Shown: positions 10,911-21,855 of the stretch, piece after piece
Layout: the number at the start of each line of letters is the position of its first letter
Position numbering within the stretch: the first letter of the stretch is position 1
DNA from: Luteimonas huabeiensis HB2
GTDB lineage: Bacteria; Pseudomonadota; Gammaproteobacteria; Xanthomonadales; Xanthomonadaceae
NCBI RefSeq assembly: GCF_000559025.1
Contig: NZ_JAAN01000010.1
Span: 146,576-210,575 of the forward strand
Direction of reading: 5' to 3'
DNA: 64,000 nucleotides
Notes under the pieces: generated by a model
Told to the model about the DNA's origin: nothing
What the model saw: only the letters and a program-made list of their open reading frames with translations
Database searches by the model: none
Program-made: the position numbers and the translations under genes

Positions 10911-10939
10911 CGGTCATCGCGCTGTCACCGCGGCATCAC
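10911..10939 (+). promoter_or_regulatory. Pho-box-like triple repeat (PhoB site)
   Basis: CGGTCAT (10911-10917), CGCG, CTGTCAC (10922-10928), CGCG, GCATCAC (10933-10939). The first two heptamers each match CTGTCAT at six of seven positions and have the family's 4-base spacers, so the TCA cores repeat every 11 bases. The site lies 58 bases before the TonB-receptor ATG and 85 bases from the phoD start. Confidence 0.65.
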
Positions 10940-10997
10940 CCGCGCGCAATCGCCGCCGCCGAGGCTGTTCCTTTCGCTCCCGGAGGGAACCCTCGCC

Positions 10998-13358
10998 ATG
11001 CCTTGCCGCGTCCATCCGCTCGTGCCGGCGCTGCTCGCCGGTCTCGCCGTCCTGGCGGCCGCGCCGCGCGCCGCGGCCCAGGTGACGGCCTCGCCGCAGC
11101 AGCTGGACACCATCGTGGTGACCGCGCAGAAGCGCGAGCAGCAGGTGCACGACGTGCCGATCGCGATCAGCGCGTACTCGGGCGAGTTCCTCGACGACCT
11201 CGGCATCGACGGCTTCGAGCAGCTCGGCCATTACGTGCCGGGCCTGCAGACCCAGGTGCAGAGCCCGAACAATCCCGGCTTCGTGATCCGCGGCATCACC
11301 TCCGACAGCGGCGACGCCACCAGCGAGCCGCGCGTGTCGGTGTTCCAGGACGGCGTGTCGATCAGCCGCTCGCGCGGCTCGGTGGTGGAGCTGTTCGACA
11401 TGGAGCGCGTGGAGGTGCTGCGCGGCCCGCAGGGCACGCTGTTCGGCCGCGGCGCGCAGATCGGCGCGATCCACCTGATCCAGAACAAGGCGCGCAACGC
11501 CTCCGAGGGCGGATTCCGCTTCGGCTTCGGCAACCAAGACGAGACCTACCTCACCGGCCACGCCAACGCGCCGCTGGTCGACGATCGCCTGTACGGCCGC
11601 TTCGCGGTGTTCCACCAGCGCCGCGACGGCAGCGTGGACAACCTCTCCGGCGGCGCGCTCAACGGCCGCGATACCCAGGCCTTCCGCGGCGCGCTGCGGC
11701 TGGACCTGGGCGAGACCGGCGGCCTCGACCTGATCCTCAACCACCAGCAGGACACGCCGCCGGGCACCGCCTTCCGCAGCGGCGTGATCCCCACCCGGCA
11801 GGGCCGCACCGACTTCTGGGACGCGCCGGCCGATCTCAACCGCGGCCGCGCGCTGGGCCTGGACCGCACCGTCGACAGCGCGACCCTGCTGGGCGAATTC
11901 CGCCTCAACGACGACTGGAGCCTGTCCACCATCACCGGCTGGCGCCGCTTCGATTCCACCGAGGAGTTCGACGCCGACGGCTCCCAGGCCGACCTGCTGG
12001 AGTTCGCCGAGATCGCGCGCGGGCGGCAGTTCAGCCAGGAAGTGCGCTTCCAGTACGACGCCGGCGGCCGTTTCCGCGGCTTCGCCGGCGCCAGCCTGTT
12101 CGACGAATCCGGCGCGCAGCGGGTGCCCTTCGCCACCGACGAGCGCAGCCTCTACGCGCTGCTGTCGCCGCGGTTGTCGGCCGCGGTCGGCGGGCTGCTG
12201 CCGGTGGTGCCGCTGCTCAATCCCGACGGCACGCCCAACACCGGCCTGGCGGCGGTGCCGATCCATCCGGCGCTGCAGCAGATGCTCGGGCTGCCGGCGC
12301 TGCTGCCGCTCAAGCCGGTCCACACCGAGGAATACGCCAACCACGGCGACGTGCAGGCGCTGGAGGTGTTCGCCGACGGCACCTGGTCGATGACCGACCG
12401 CTTCGACCTCACCCTCGGCCTGCGCTACACCCGCGAGAAGGTCGAGTCCGGCTACGAGGCGCTCCACCACGGCACCCCGAGCGTGCTGGGCCTGTTCCTG
12501 CCGTCGTTCCCGGACAGCGTGGCGTTCCCCAACGCGCTGTTCCCGGTCACCGACGGCCGCCTGACCGCCTCGGACACCTTCTCGTCCGCGGTCGGGCGCG
12601 CGGTGGCCAACTACCGCTTCACCCCGGATCTCAACGGCTACGCCAGCGTCTCGCGCGGGCGCCGCCCGGACCTGCTGCAGTACAACGACGGCGCGATGGA
12701 GCAGGTGCCCGCCGAGATCGTGTGGAGCTACGAGCTGGGCCTGAAGGGCACGGCCGCCGGCGGCCGCTTCGTCTACGACCTGGCGGCCTACTACTACGAC
12801 TACAGCAACTTCCAGGCCCAGGTCGCCAATCCGCCGGGGACGCTTCCGCTGTTCGTGACCACCAACGGCGGCAACGCCCACGCGACCGGCTTCGAGGCCT
12901 CGCTGATGCAGCGCTTCGGCGAGCGGCTGACCGGCTTCCTCAACTACGGCTGGATCGATGCGTCCTTCAACGCCGTGGACGACGACGGCAAGCCGCAGGC
13001 GCTGGCCGGCAACCGTTTCCGGCTGACGCCCGAACACACCGTGGCCCTGGGCCTGGACTGGCGCAGCCCGGTGGGCGGCGGCCACGAGCTGTACGTGCGG
13101 CCGAACTACAGCTGGCGCTCGAAGGTGTACTTCGAGGACGACAACGCGCCGGGCATCGCCCAGGACGCGTATGGTCTGCTGAACCTCAACGTGGGCGTGC
13201 GGCTGGCCAACGGCTGGGACGTGCAGGCCTACGCCCACAATCTCGCCGACGAGGAGTACCTGATCGATGCGGGCAACACCGGCATGCAGTTCGGCATTCC
13301 CACCTACGTCCCCGGTTCGCCGCGGCTGTACGGCGTGCGGTTCGCCCGCGACTTCTGA
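10998..13358 (+). CDS. TonB-dependent outer-membrane receptor
   Basis: 786 residues. An outer-membrane beta-barrel that imports a substrate using TonB energy. It has a signal peptide (about 1-28), a TonB-box-like DTIVVTA, a plug domain (DVPIAISAYSG through VEVLRGPQGTLFGRGAQIGAIHLI) and a barrel ending in aromatic RFARDF. The start was taken at the ATG at 10998, behind GGAGG at 10982-10986. The substrate cannot be read from the sequence. Its position after a Pho-box-like site, divergent from phoD and overlapping a glycerophosphodiesterase gene, suggests a phosphate ester or another phosphorus source rather than iron. It contains FVIRGITSDSGDAT, as in the large FecA-like group of xanthomonad and sphingomonad receptors. 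Confidence 0.92.
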   Translation: MPCRVHPLVPALLAGLAVLAAAPRAAAQVTASPQQLDTIVVTAQKREQQVHDVPIAISAYSGEFLDDLGIDGFEQLGHYVPGLQTQVQSPNNPGFVIRGITSDSGDATSEPRVSVFQDGVSISRSRGSVVELFDMERVEVLRGPQGTLFGRGAQIGAIHLIQNKARNASEGGFRFGFGNQDETYLTGHANAPLVDDRLYGRFAVFHQRRDGSVDNLSGGALNGRDTQAFRGALRLDLGETGGLDLILNHQQDTPPGTAFRSGVIPTRQGRTDFWDAPADLNRGRALGLDRTVDSATLLGEFRLNDDWSLSTITGWRRFDSTEEFDADGSQADLLEFAEIARGRQFSQEVRFQYDAGGRFRGFAGASLFDESGAQRVPFATDERSLYALLSPRLSAAVGGLLPVVPLLNPDGTPNTGLAAVPIHPALQQMLGLPALLPLKPVHTEEYANHGDVQALEVFADGTWSMTDRFDLTLGLRYTREKVESGYEALHHGTPSVLGLFLPSFPDSVAFPNALFPVTDGRLTASDTFSSAVGRAVANYRFTPDLNGYASVSRGRRPDLLQYNDGAMEQVPAEIVWSYELGLKGTAAGGRFVYDLAAYYYDYSNFQAQVANPPGTLPLFVTTNGGNAHATGFEASLMQRFGERLTGFLNYGWIDASFNAVDDDGKPQALAGNRFRLTPEHTVALGLDWRSPVGGGHELYVRPNYSWRSKVYFEDDNAPGIAQDAYGLLNLNVGVRLANGWDVQAYAHNLADEEYLIDAGNTGMQFGIPTYVPGSPRLYGVRFARDF

Positions 13359-14508
13359 CCACGCGTTCGCGATCCTGCTGAGCATCGCCGCCGGGGTCCT
13401 GGCCGCGGCGATGGCGCTGCCCGCCGCCGCCGCGGGACCGGAGGCGCGGCTGGCGCCCGGCGTGCGCGAGGCGATCCGCGCCTCCGCGCGCGGCCCGGCG
13501 GTGATCGCGCATCGCGGCGCCAGCGCGCGCTTGCCCGAGCACACCCTGGCCGCCTACGAACGCGCGATCGCCGACGGCGCCGACTTCGTCGAGCCGGACC
13601 TGGTGATGACCCGCGACGGCGTGCTGGTGGCGCGCCACGAGAACGAGATCGGCGAGACCACCGACGTCGCCGCGCATCCCGAGTTCGCCGCGCGCCGCAC
13701 CGTGCGCCGCGTGGACGATGCCGAGGTCGAGGGCTGGTTCGTCGAGGATTTCACCCTGGAGGAACTGCGCCGGCTGCGCGCGCGCGAACGCCTGCCCGAG
13801 TTGCGCGGCACCGCGCACGACGGCCGCTATCCGGTGCCCACCTTCGACGAGATCGTCGCGGCGGTGGCCGCGGCGTCGGAGCGCAGCGGCCGGACGATCG
13901 GCATCGTCCCGGAGATCAAGCACTCCAGCCATTTCCACGCCCGCGGGCTCGATCCCGAGGCGGCGCTGATGGCGTCGCTGCGGGCGCACGATTACACCCG
14001 CAGCGCCCCGGTCGGCGTGCAGTCGTTCGAGATCGGCAACCTGCGGCGCCTGCGCGCGCTGCTCGACGAGGCGGGCCTGCGCAACGTGTTCCTGGCGCAG
14101 TTGATCGGCGCCCCGGAGGCCTCGCCGCACGACCGCGTGCTGGCCGGCGCGCCGCGGCCCTACCTGCAGATGCTCACGCCCGAGGGCCTGGCCAAGATCG
14201 CCGGCTACGCCGACGTGCTCGCGCCGCACCTGCGCTACGTGCTGCCGGTCGACGACGCCGGCGCGCTGGCGGCGCCGACGCCGCTGGTGGCGGCCGCGCA
14301 CGCGGCCGGACTGGCGGTGCACGTGTGGACGCTGCGCCCCGAGGACCCGTTCCTGCCGCCGGCGCTGCGATGCGGGGGCGCCGCGCCGCGCTGCGAGGCC
14401 GGCGCCCGCGCCGAGGCCCGGGCCTTCGCCGAGGCCGGCGTCGACGCGCTGTTCGGCGACGATCCCGGGCTGCTGCGCGAGGCGCTGCGGCCGCCGCCGG
14501 CCGATTGA
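13267..14508 (+). CDS. glycerophosphodiester phosphodiesterase, exported
   Basis: Hydrolyses glycerophosphodiesters to glycerol-3-phosphate and an alcohol. GDPD motifs are intact: AHRGASARLPEHTLAAY, then FVEPDLVMTRDGVLVARHE with the metal-binding Glu/Asp and catalytic His, and EIKHSS further on. The start is uncertain. The only ATG upstream of the hydrophobic segment FAILLSIAAGVLAAAMALPAAAA is at 13267, which overlaps the receptor gene by 92 bases and puts 35 odd residues before the signal-like region. Rare starts (CTG at 13375 or 13378) would give a cleaner signal peptide; the ATG at 13411 would remove most of it. Probably periplasmic and co-transcribed with the receptor. Confidence 0.85.
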   Translation: MRATPACSSAFPPTSPVRRGCTACGSPATSDHAFAILLSIAAGVLAAAMALPAAAAGPEARLAPGVREAIRASARGPAVIAHRGASARLPEHTLAAYERAIADGADFVEPDLVMTRDGVLVARHENEIGETTDVAAHPEFAARRTVRRVDDAEVEGWFVEDFTLEELRRLRARERLPELRGTAHDGRYPVPTFDEIVAAVAAASERSGRTIGIVPEIKHSSHFHARGLDPEAALMASLRAHDYTRSAPVGVQSFEIGNLRRLRALLDEAGLRNVFLAQLIGAPEASPHDRVLAGAPRPYLQMLTPEGLAKIAGYADVLAPHLRYVLPVDDAGALAAPTPLVAAAHAAGLAVHVWTLRPEDPFLPPALRCGGAAPRCEAGARAEARAFAEAGVDALFGDDPGLLREALRPPPAD

Positions 14509-14546
14509 CCGCCCGCGCCGGCACCGGGGCGCGCGCAACGGCCGGC

Positions 14547-15044
14547 CTATTCGGTCGGCTCGGTCGCGACCGCGCGCATGGCGAGGTAGCGGCGTTCCAG
14601 TTCCTGGCGGATCTCGCGACGCTGCCGGCCCTGCTCGAAACGCCGCCGCTCCTCGGCGGTGCGCGGCTCTCGGGGCGGGACCGGCGTCGGCCGGCCCTGT
14701 TCGTCCACCGCGACCATGGTGAAGAAGCAGCTGTTGGTATGCCGCACCGCGCGGGCGCGGATGTCCTCGGTGACCACCTTGATCCCGACCTCCATCGAGG
14801 TGCGCCCGGTGTAGTTGACCGAGGCGAGGAAGGTGACCAGCTCGCCGACGTGGACCGGCTCGCGGAAGGTCACCTGGTCCACCGACAGGGTGACCACGTA
14901 GCGGCCGGCGTAGCGGCTGGCGCACGCGTAGGCCACCTCGTCGAGCGTCTTGAGCAGGGTGCCGCCGTGGACGTTGCCGGAGAAGTTGGCCATGTCGGGC
15001 GTCATCAGCAGCGACATGGTGAGCTGGGCGTTGCCTGGGATCAT
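14547..15044 (-). CDS. acyl-CoA thioesterase, hotdog fold (YciA-like)
   Basis: 165 residues. Single hotdog-domain acyl-CoA hydrolase. Family features are the N-terminal [23 protein letters not shown], where the Asn/His-Gly-Gly and Asp/Glu residues line the active site, and [13 protein letters not shown]. The C-terminal tail is Arg/Glu-rich and helical. Its ATG at 15044 overlaps the stop of the upstream LysR gene in an ATGA, so the two are translated together; this is unusual for a regulator and an enzyme. The chain-length preference cannot be read from sequence. Confidence 0.9.
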   Translation of the reverse strand: MIPGNAQLTMSLLMTPDMANFSGNVHGGTLLKTLDEVAYACASRYAGRYVVTLSVDQVTFREPVHVGELVTFLASVNYTGRTSMEVGIKVVTEDIRARAVRHTNSCFFTMVAVDEQGRPTPVPPREPRTAEERRRFEQGRQRREIRQELERRYLAMRAVATEPTE

Positions 15045-15958
15045 GGCGTGGCGACCGGTTCGGGCGGGGAGGGCGCGCGCAGGAAATCGACGAATGCGCG
15101 CAGCTTCGGCGGCAGGTGCTCGCGGGCGGGATAGTAGACGTAGAGCCCCTCGAACGGCGGCGTGTAGTCCTGCAGCAGCCGCACCAGCCGGCCGGCGGCG
15201 AGGTCCTCCTCGACCTCCAGCAGCAGCGGCTGCGCCAGCGCCAGCCCGGCCAGCGCCGCCTCCCGGGCCAGCGCGCCGTTGTTGACGATCAGCCGCCCGC
15301 TCACCTCGACGCCGATGTCGCGCCCGTCCTGGGTGAACTCCCAGGGGTGGATGCGCCCGCTGCCCATGCGGCGGAAGCGCACGCACTCCAGCCCGGCGAG
15401 CGCCTGCGGCGTGCGCGGCGCCGGGTGCCGCGCCAGCCAGTCCGGCGAGGCGACCACGGCCAGTTCCTGCGGCGGCCCGATCGGCAGCGCCACCATGTCG
15501 CGCGCCAGGCATTCGCCCAGCCGGATGCCGGCATCGAAGCCGCCGCCGACCAGGTCGGCCAGGCCGTCGTCGGCGTACAGCTCCAGCGCGATCCGCGGGT
15601 AGCGCGCCTGGAACGCCGCCAGCCGCGGCAGCACCAGCCGTGTCGCCACGGCCTGGGCGAGATTGATGCGCAGCAGGCCGCTGGGCGTGCCGCGCGCGGA
15701 ATCGAGGTCGTCGAAGGCGTCTTCGATCTGCGCCAGCCCCGGCAGCACGCGGTCGAGGAAGCGTGCGCCGTGCTCGGTCAACGCCACGCGCCGGGTGGTG
15801 CGGTTGAGCAGGCGCACGCCCAGTTCGCGCTCGAGCGCGCGCACCGTCTGCGACAGCGCCGACGGCGAGACGCCGAGTTCGGCCGCGGCGCGGGTGAAGC
15901 TGCCGTGGTGGGCGACGCGGGCGAATGCCGCCACGGCGCCCAGGGGGCGGGTGTCCAT
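15041..15958 (-). CDS. LysR-family transcriptional regulator
   Basis: 305 residues. N-terminal winged helix-turn-helix (about 8-66, with [22 protein letters not shown]) followed by a LysR substrate-binding domain (about 90-295). It resembles the CrgA/AaeR-like subgroup ([16 protein letters not shown]). The start was taken at the ATG at 15958; a longer reading to 16072 adds a Pro/Arg-rich segment unlike the family. Divergent from an aldo/keto reductase with 351 bases between the two starts, the usual arrangement for a regulator and its target. A dyad at 15996-16011 could be its operator. It overlaps the thioesterase gene by 4 bases. Confidence 0.9.
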   Translation of the reverse strand: MDTRPLGAVAAFARVAHHGSFTRAAAELGVSPSALSQTVRALERELGVRLLNRTTRRVALTEHGARFLDRVLPGLAQIEDAFDDLDSARGTPSGLLRINLAQAVATRLVLPRLAAFQARYPRIALELYADDGLADLVGGGFDAGIRLGECLARDMVALPIGPPQELAVVASPDWLARHPAPRTPQALAGLECVRFRRMGSGRIHPWEFTQDGRDIGVEVSGRLIVNNGALAREAALAGLALAQPLLLEVEEDLAAGRLVRLLQDYTPPFEGLYVYYPAREHLPPKLRAFVDFLRAPSPPEPVATP

Positions 15959-15995
15959 GCTGCGGGGCGGGCGCGGCCCGTCGGCTGGGGTGGGT

Positions 15996-16011
15996 TTCGC
16001 AGCATAGCGAA
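15996..16011. promoter_or_regulatory. dyad in LysR/reductase intergenic region
   Basis: TTCGCAGCATAGCGAA is an inverted repeat (TTCGC, 6 bases, GCGAA) 38 bases upstream of the lysR start, within the 351-base divergent gap (15959-16309). It suits autoregulation by the LysR protein. Nothing else in the gap stands out except a TAGAGT -10-like hexamer at 16125-16130 facing the reductase. Confidence 0.4.
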
Positions 16012-16309
16012 CCGGCGCCGGTCGCCGCTGCGACCTCCCGACGCCGCGTTCGCGCCCGGGATTGTGCAGCACGGCTTCAGACGCGATGTCGGATCCGGGG
16101 ATTTTTCGCGACGGGCCAGGGCCCTAGAGTGGCGCCTTCGCCGGATGAAGAGGACGAAGGCCGCCCCGGACGCCGACCCGCCCCCTGTCCCCTCCGTCCC
16201 CGCGCCGGCCGGGTGTCGCATCGTCGCCCTCGACCGCCGCGCGCCGCGTTCCTCCGCGCGCCATGCGCGTATCCCCCGTTCCGTTCTTTCCCCCAAGGAG
16301 ACATGCACG

Positions 16310-17305
<996 letters not shown>

Positions 17306-17317
17306 CCCGGTCGGGGC

Positions 17318-18604
17318 TCAGCCCCGCTCGCGCCCGATCGCACGCCAGCCGATGTCGCGGCGGTGGAACTCGCCGGGCCAGGAAATGCCGGCGACCGCGG
17401 CGTAGGCGCGGCGCTGGGCGTCGGCCACGCTGTCGCCCAGCGCGCACACGCACAGCACGCGGCCGCCGGCGGTGACCACCTGGCCGCCTTCGAGGCGGGT
17501 GCCGGCGTGGAAGACCCGGGTGCGGTCCGGCTCGGGCACGTCCCAGGTGTTGATGGCATCGCCCAGCCGCGGCCGGGCCGGGTAGCCCTCGGCGGCCATC
17601 ACCACCCCCAGCGAGGGGCGCGGGTCCCACTGCGCCTCCACCTCGTGCAGGCGGCCGTCGATCGCCGCGTCCACCAGGTCGGCTAGGTCCGACTGCAGGC
17701 GCAGCATGATCGGCTGCGTCTCCGGGTCGCCGAAGCGGACGTTGAACTCGATCACCTTCGGCGCGCCGCTGCGGTCGATCATCAGCCCGGCGTAGAGGAA
17801 GCCCGTGAACGGAATGCCGTCGGCGGCCATGCCGGCCACGGTGGGCTCGATCACCTCGCGCAGGATGCGCTCGTGCACCTCGGGGGTGACCACGGGGGCC
17901 GGCGAGTAGGCGCCCATGCCGCCGGTGTTGGGGCCGGTGTCGCCGTCGCCCACGCGCTTGTGGTCCTGGCTGGTGGCCATCGGCAGCGCGGTGCGGCCAT
18001 CGACCATGGCGATGAAGCTGGCTTCCTCGCCGTCCAGGAACTCCTCGATCACCACCCGCGCGCCGGCGGCGCCGAAGGCGTGGTCGGCCAGCATGTCGCG
18101 GATGGCGGCCTCGGCCTCGGCCAGGGTGGCGGCGACGATCACGCCCTTGCCCGCGGCCAGGCCGTCGGCCTTGATCACGATCGGCGCGCCGCGCTGGCGC
18201 ACGTACTGCAGCGCCTCGTCGGCCCGGGTGTGCACCGCGTAGTGCGCGGTGGGGATGCCGTGGCGGGCCAGGAAGTCCTTGGCGAAGGCCTTGCTGCCTT
18301 CCAGCTGCGCGGCCGCGGCGCTCGGGCCGAAGATGCGCAGGCCGACCGCGCGGAAGCGGTCCACCACGCCGGCCACCAGCGGCGCCTCGGGGCCGACCAC
18401 GGTGAACGCCACGCCCTCGCGGCGCGCCAGCGCCAGCAGGCCGTCGAGATCGGCGGCGTCCACGGACGCGTTGCGGCAGCCGGACTCGCTGGCGGTGCCG
18501 GCGTTGCCGGGCGCGACGATCACCTCGTCCACCCGCGGCGACTGCGCCAGCTTCCAGGCCAGCGCGTGCTCGCGGCCGCCGGAACCGATGACCAATACTT
18601 TCAT
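17318..18604 (-). CDS. purD: phosphoribosylamine-glycine ligase PurD
   Basis: 428 residues. ATP-grasp enzyme joining glycine to phosphoribosylamine, the second step of purine synthesis. Motifs include [15 protein letters not shown] at the N-terminus, [11 protein letters not shown] in the ATP-grasp fold, [15 protein letters not shown] and [12 protein letters not shown]. The length is normal for the family. It lies 89 bases downstream of purH on the same strand, the common purHD order, and ends convergently with the aldo/keto reductase gene. Confidence 0.97.
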   Translation of the reverse strand: MKVLVIGSGGREHALAWKLAQSPRVDEVIVAPGNAGTASESGCRNASVDAADLDGLLALARREGVAFTVVGPEAPLVAGVVDRFRAVGLRIFGPSAAAAQLEGSKAFAKDFLARHGIPTAHYAVHTRADEALQYVRQRGAPIVIKADGLAAGKGVIVAATLAEAEAAIRDMLADHAFGAAGARVVIEEFLDGEEASFIAMVDGRTALPMATSQDHKRVGDGDTGPNTGGMGAYSPAPVVTPEVHERILREVIEPTVAGMAADGIPFTGFLYAGLMIDRSGAPKVIEFNVRFGDPETQPIMLRLQSDLADLVDAAIDGRLHEVEAQWDPRPSLGVVMAAEGYPARPRLGDAINTWDVPEPDRTRVFHAGTRLEGGQVVTAGGRVLCVCALGDSVADAQRRAYAAVAGISWPGEFHRRDIGWRAIGRERG

Positions 18605-18693
18605 AGCGAGATCTCCGAAGGGGGCTGGGAGCGCCAGGCCGGGGCCCGTAGTGTGTGCAGCGAACTTCGGGAAGGATGCCGGCGCAGCCGGGA

Positions 18694-20277
18694 TCAATGC
18701 CGGAAGTGGCGCACGCCGGTGAACACCATCGCGATGCCGTGCTCGTCGGCGGCGGCGATCACCTCGGCGTCGCGCATCGAGCCGCCGGGCTGGATCACCG
18801 CCTGGATGCCGGCCTCGGCGGCGGCGTCGATGCCGTCGCGGAACGGGAAGAAGGCGTCGCTGGCCATCACCGAGCCTTCCACGCGCAGGTGCGCGTCGGC
18901 GGCCTTGATCCCGGCGATGCGCGCCGAATAGACGCGGCTCATCTGCCCGGCGCCGACGCCGATGGTGCGCTGGTCCTTGGCGTAGACGATGGCGTTGGAC
19001 TTGACGTACTTGGCCACCTTCCACGCGAACAGCAGGTCGGCGATCTGCGCCTCGTCGGGCGCGCGCGCGGTGACCACCTTCAGCTCGTCGCGGCCGACCG
19101 TGCGCGCGTCGGGGGTCTGCAGCAGCAGGCCGGAGCCGACGCGCCGGCTGTCGATGCCGTAGGCGCCGTCGCCGGCCGGGATGCGCAGCACGCGCACGTT
19201 GGCCTTCTTCTTCGCGCAGGCGAGCGCCTCGGGCGCGTAGTCCGGGGCGATCAGTACCTCGACGAACTGGCGGTCGAGGATCGCCTGCGCGGTGGCGCCG
19301 TCGAGGGGGCGGTTGAAGGCGATGATGCCGCCGAAGGCGCTGGTCGGGTCGGTGGCGTAGGCCAGCTCGTAGGCATCGCCGCAGGCCACGCCCACCGCCA
19401 CGCCGCAGGGGTTGGCGTGCTTGACGATGACGCAGGCCGGCGCGTCGAACTGGCGCACGCATTCCCAGGCCGCGTCGGCGTCGGCGATGTTGTTGAACGA
19501 GAGTTCCTTGCCCTGCAACTGGGCGAAGGTCGCCAGCGTGCCGGGGGTCGGGTACAGGTCGCGATAGAACGCCGCGGCCTGGTGCGGGTTCTCGCCGTAG
19601 CGCAGGTCCATGACCTTCACGAAGGTCGAGTTCATCTGCGCCGGGAAGCGCGCGCGCTCGGGCACGTCGGCCGAAGGATCGGCGACGGCCGACAGGTAGT
19701 TGCCGATCGCCGCATCGTACTGGGCGACGCGGTTGAACGCGGCCACCGACAGCGCGAAACGCGTGGCCGCCGACAGCTTGCCGCCGTTCGCCGCCAGCTC
19801 CTCGAGCAGTCCGGCGTACTGCGCCGGCGAGGTCGCCACCGCGACGCGGGCGAAGTTCTTCGCCGCCGAGCGCAGCATCGCCGGGCCGCCGATGTCGATG
19901 TTCTCCACCGCCTCGGCGAGGGTGCAGTCGGCGCGCGCGGTGACGTCCTCGAACGGATAGAGGTTGAGCACCAGCAGGTCGATCGGTGCGATGCCGTGCT
20001 CGGCCATCACTGCGTCGTCCACGCCGGCGCGGCCGAGCAGGCCGCCGTGCACGACCGGGTGCAGGGTCTTGACCCGGCCGTCCATCATTTCCGGGAAGCC
20101 GGTGGCCTCGGCGACGTCGGTCACCGCCAGCCCGGCCTCGCGGATCGCCCGCGCGGTGCCGCCGGTGGACAGCAGCTCGACGCCGTGCGCGGCCAGCGCG
20201 CGGGCGAGGTCGACCAGGCCGGTCTTGTCGGAAACGGAAAGCAGCGCCCGGCGCACGGGCAGGAGATCGGCGGACAT
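18694..20277 (-). CDS. purH: bifunctional AICAR transformylase/IMP cyclohydrolase PurH
   Basis: 527 residues. Catalyses the last two steps of IMP synthesis. The N-terminal MGS-like cyclohydrolase domain (about 1-200; [38 protein letters not shown]) precedes the AICAR transformylase domain ([23 protein letters not shown], and GAGQMSRV near the end). A TACAAT -10-like hexamer lies on the minus strand at 20312-20307, 29 bases before the start. fis lies upstream on the same strand (gap 88 bases) and purD downstream. Confidence 0.97.
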   Translation of the reverse strand: MSADLLPVRRALLSVSDKTGLVDLARALAAHGVELLSTGGTARAIREAGLAVTDVAEATGFPEMMDGRVKTLHPVVHGGLLGRAGVDDAVMAEHGIAPIDLLVLNLYPFEDVTARADCTLAEAVENIDIGGPAMLRSAAKNFARVAVATSPAQYAGLLEELAANGGKLSAATRFALSVAAFNRVAQYDAAIGNYLSAVADPSADVPERARFPAQMNSTFVKVMDLRYGENPHQAAAFYRDLYPTPGTLATFAQLQGKELSFNNIADADAAWECVRQFDAPACVIVKHANPCGVAVGVACGDAYELAYATDPTSAFGGIIAFNRPLDGATAQAILDRQFVEVLIAPDYAPEALACAKKKANVRVLRIPAGDGAYGIDSRRVGSGLLLQTPDARTVGRDELKVVTARAPDEAQIADLLFAWKVAKYVKSNAIVYAKDQRTIGVGAGQMSRVYSARIAGIKAADAHLRVEGSVMASDAFFPFRDGIDAAAEAGIQAVIQPGGSMRDAEVIAAADEHGIAMVFTGVRHFRH

Positions 20278-20365
20278 CGGCAGACGCGGGCAGCGGGCGG
20301 GGCCGTATTGTAGCGGCGCGTCCGCCGAGGCACGGAATCGCGCGCGGCCGACGCCGCGCGCACGC

Positions 20366-20647
20366 CTACTCGGGCGCGGTCAGCCCGTAGTCGCGCAGCT
20401 TCTTGCGCAGGGTGGCGCGGTGGATGCCCAGCATCGCCGCGGCGCGGCTCTGGTTGCCCTCGCAGTGGTTGAGCACTTCCACGAACAGCGGGATCTCGAG
20501 CTCGCGCAGCGCGACCTCGTACAGGTTGCTGGCGCCGCTGCCGTTGAGATCGCCGATGTAGCGGCGCACCGAATTGGCGACGTGGTCGCGCAGCGGCGTG
20601 CGCTGGCTGGCGCGCGTAGGCGGATCGGAGCGTTCGGCGGCGTTCAA
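20366..20647 (-). CDS. fis: DNA-binding protein Fis
   Basis: 93 residues. Small nucleoid-associated dimer. The C-terminal helix-turn-helix is highly conserved ([25 protein letters not shown] then [14 protein letters not shown]). The start is probably TTG at 20647 (MNAAERSD); no in-frame ATG exists at the right place and a purine-rich GGAAGGA lies just upstream, rather close. Upstream on the same strand is the DUF3426 gene followed by a 173-base gap. prmA, DUF3426 and fis are commonly neighbours in this family, much as prmA, dusB and fis are in enterobacteria. Confidence 0.93.
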   Translation of the reverse strand: MNAAERSDPPTRASQRTPLRDHVANSVRRYIGDLNGSGASNLYEVALRELEIPLFVEVLNHCEGNQSRAAAMLGIHRATLRKKLRDYGLTAPE

Positions 20648-20820
20648 GGTCCTTCCCGCGGAGACATGACGGCGGCCCGGCGCCGGGTCGCCACCGCCTC
20701 CCCGGCGTGCGGACCCGTGACGGGGGGAGCGAGTCTAGCGCGCGGCCCGACGCAGTCCAAGCGCGTGCGGACCCCAGGAACGTCGGGGGGCGCGGCGTTC
20801 GCGCTGCGCGCCGGCCGGCG

Positions 20821-21777
20821 TCAGCCGAAGTCGAAGTTGAATGCGACCGCGTGCGGCGACGGCTCCACGATGTCGAAACCGACGCGGGCGCTCTGGCCCG
20901 GCGCCAGGGTGTCGGGCGCACCGGCCGGACGGTATTCCTCCGGCGCGAACCAGCGCGCGGCCAGCGGCCGGCCCTCGGCATCGGACAGGGTGAGCGACAG
21001 CATCGGCCAGGCCTGCGCGCGCGCGGCGTCGTTGCGCAGCGTGGCGGCCACCCGCAACTGCCCGGGGCGATCGGGGTGCGGGCGCACGTCGCGCTGCAGC
21101 AGCGCGATGGCGCCGGGCTCGCGCCAGGCCGGCAACGTGCAGCGGGCGACCGTGCAGGCCGCCGCGACCCACGGCCGCCAGGCCGGGTCCGCGGCCAGCC
21201 GCGCACGGTCGGCCAGCAGCAACTGCGTGCCGAGCGCGAGCAGCAGCAGCGGGATCGCGATCGCCATCGCCAGCCGCTCGCGCGGCGCCGCGGGCGCGGT
21301 GCCGCCGCGCGGCCGCAGGAAGCTCGGCGCGGACCGTGCGGGCGTCGGCGCGGCGACAGGGCGCGGCGATGGGGGAGGCACGGGGCCGGGGGGCGGCGGC
21401 GTCGCGGCGTTTCCCGCCGCGTGCGCGCCTGCGGCAGGCGGCGCGGGCGCGGGGCGAGGCGCCTGCGCGTCCGTGGCCTTCGCCGCCGGGGCGGGGGCGA
21501 GGATGGGGCGCGGCGTCGCGGTCGGCTGCGGTGCCGGCGCCTCGGCCGTGGCCGGCCGGGCGCGCAGCGGCACGAAGCGCGGCCCGGGCGCGCCGGGCGA
21601 GGCGATGGGGGGCGCCGGCGCGGGCGTCTCCGGCGGCGATCGCGCCGGCGGCGCGCTCCCGGCGGCGGGCGCCGCCGCGCGCAGCGCGTGGCTGCAGTAC
21701 GGGCAGCGCTCCGGCGGCAGGTCGGTGACCAGGTCGGTGGCGACCAGGGCGCTGCAGCCCGGGCAGTTGACGAACAT
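20821..21777 (-). CDS. zinc-ribbon DUF3426 membrane protein
   Basis: 318 residues. An N-terminal CxxC-x(n)-CxxC zinc ribbon (CPGC at 5-8, CPYC at 25-28), a long Pro/Ala-rich low-complexity linker (about 33-155), one membrane segment (about 160-185) and a C-terminal DUF3426 domain with CTVARCTLPAWREPGAIALLQRD and AATLRNDAARAQAWP. The family is widespread next to prmA and fis in beta- and gammaproteobacteria; its function is unknown. The ATG at 21777 has AGGGGGA upstream. The gap to prmA is 78 bases. Confidence 0.88.
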   Translation of the reverse strand: MFVNCPGCSALVATDLVTDLPPERCPYCSHALRAAAPAAGSAPPARSPPETPAPAPPIASPGAPGPRFVPLRARPATAEAPAPQPTATPRPILAPAPAAKATDAQAPRPAPAPPAAGAHAAGNAATPPPPGPVPPPSPRPVAAPTPARSAPSFLRPRGGTAPAAPRERLAMAIAIPLLLLALGTQLLLADRARLAADPAWRPWVAAACTVARCTLPAWREPGAIALLQRDVRPHPDRPGQLRVAATLRNDAARAQAWPMLSLTLSDAEGRPLAARWFAPEEYRPAGAPDTLAPGQSARVGFDIVEPSPHAVAFNFDFG

Positions 21778-21855
21778 CGCGCGATCCCCCTGCGGCGCGG
21801 CCGGCGGCGGAAGCTCGCGATCTCCGCGAGGCGCCCGGCGGCGCGAGGACGCTAT

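Noticed and set aside
10914..13544. 876-codon minus-strand open frame opposite the TonB receptor
   Set aside because: High-GC shadow frame rich in His/Gln/Arg/Val repeats with no domain; the plus-strand receptor has a ribosome site, signal peptide and plug motifs.
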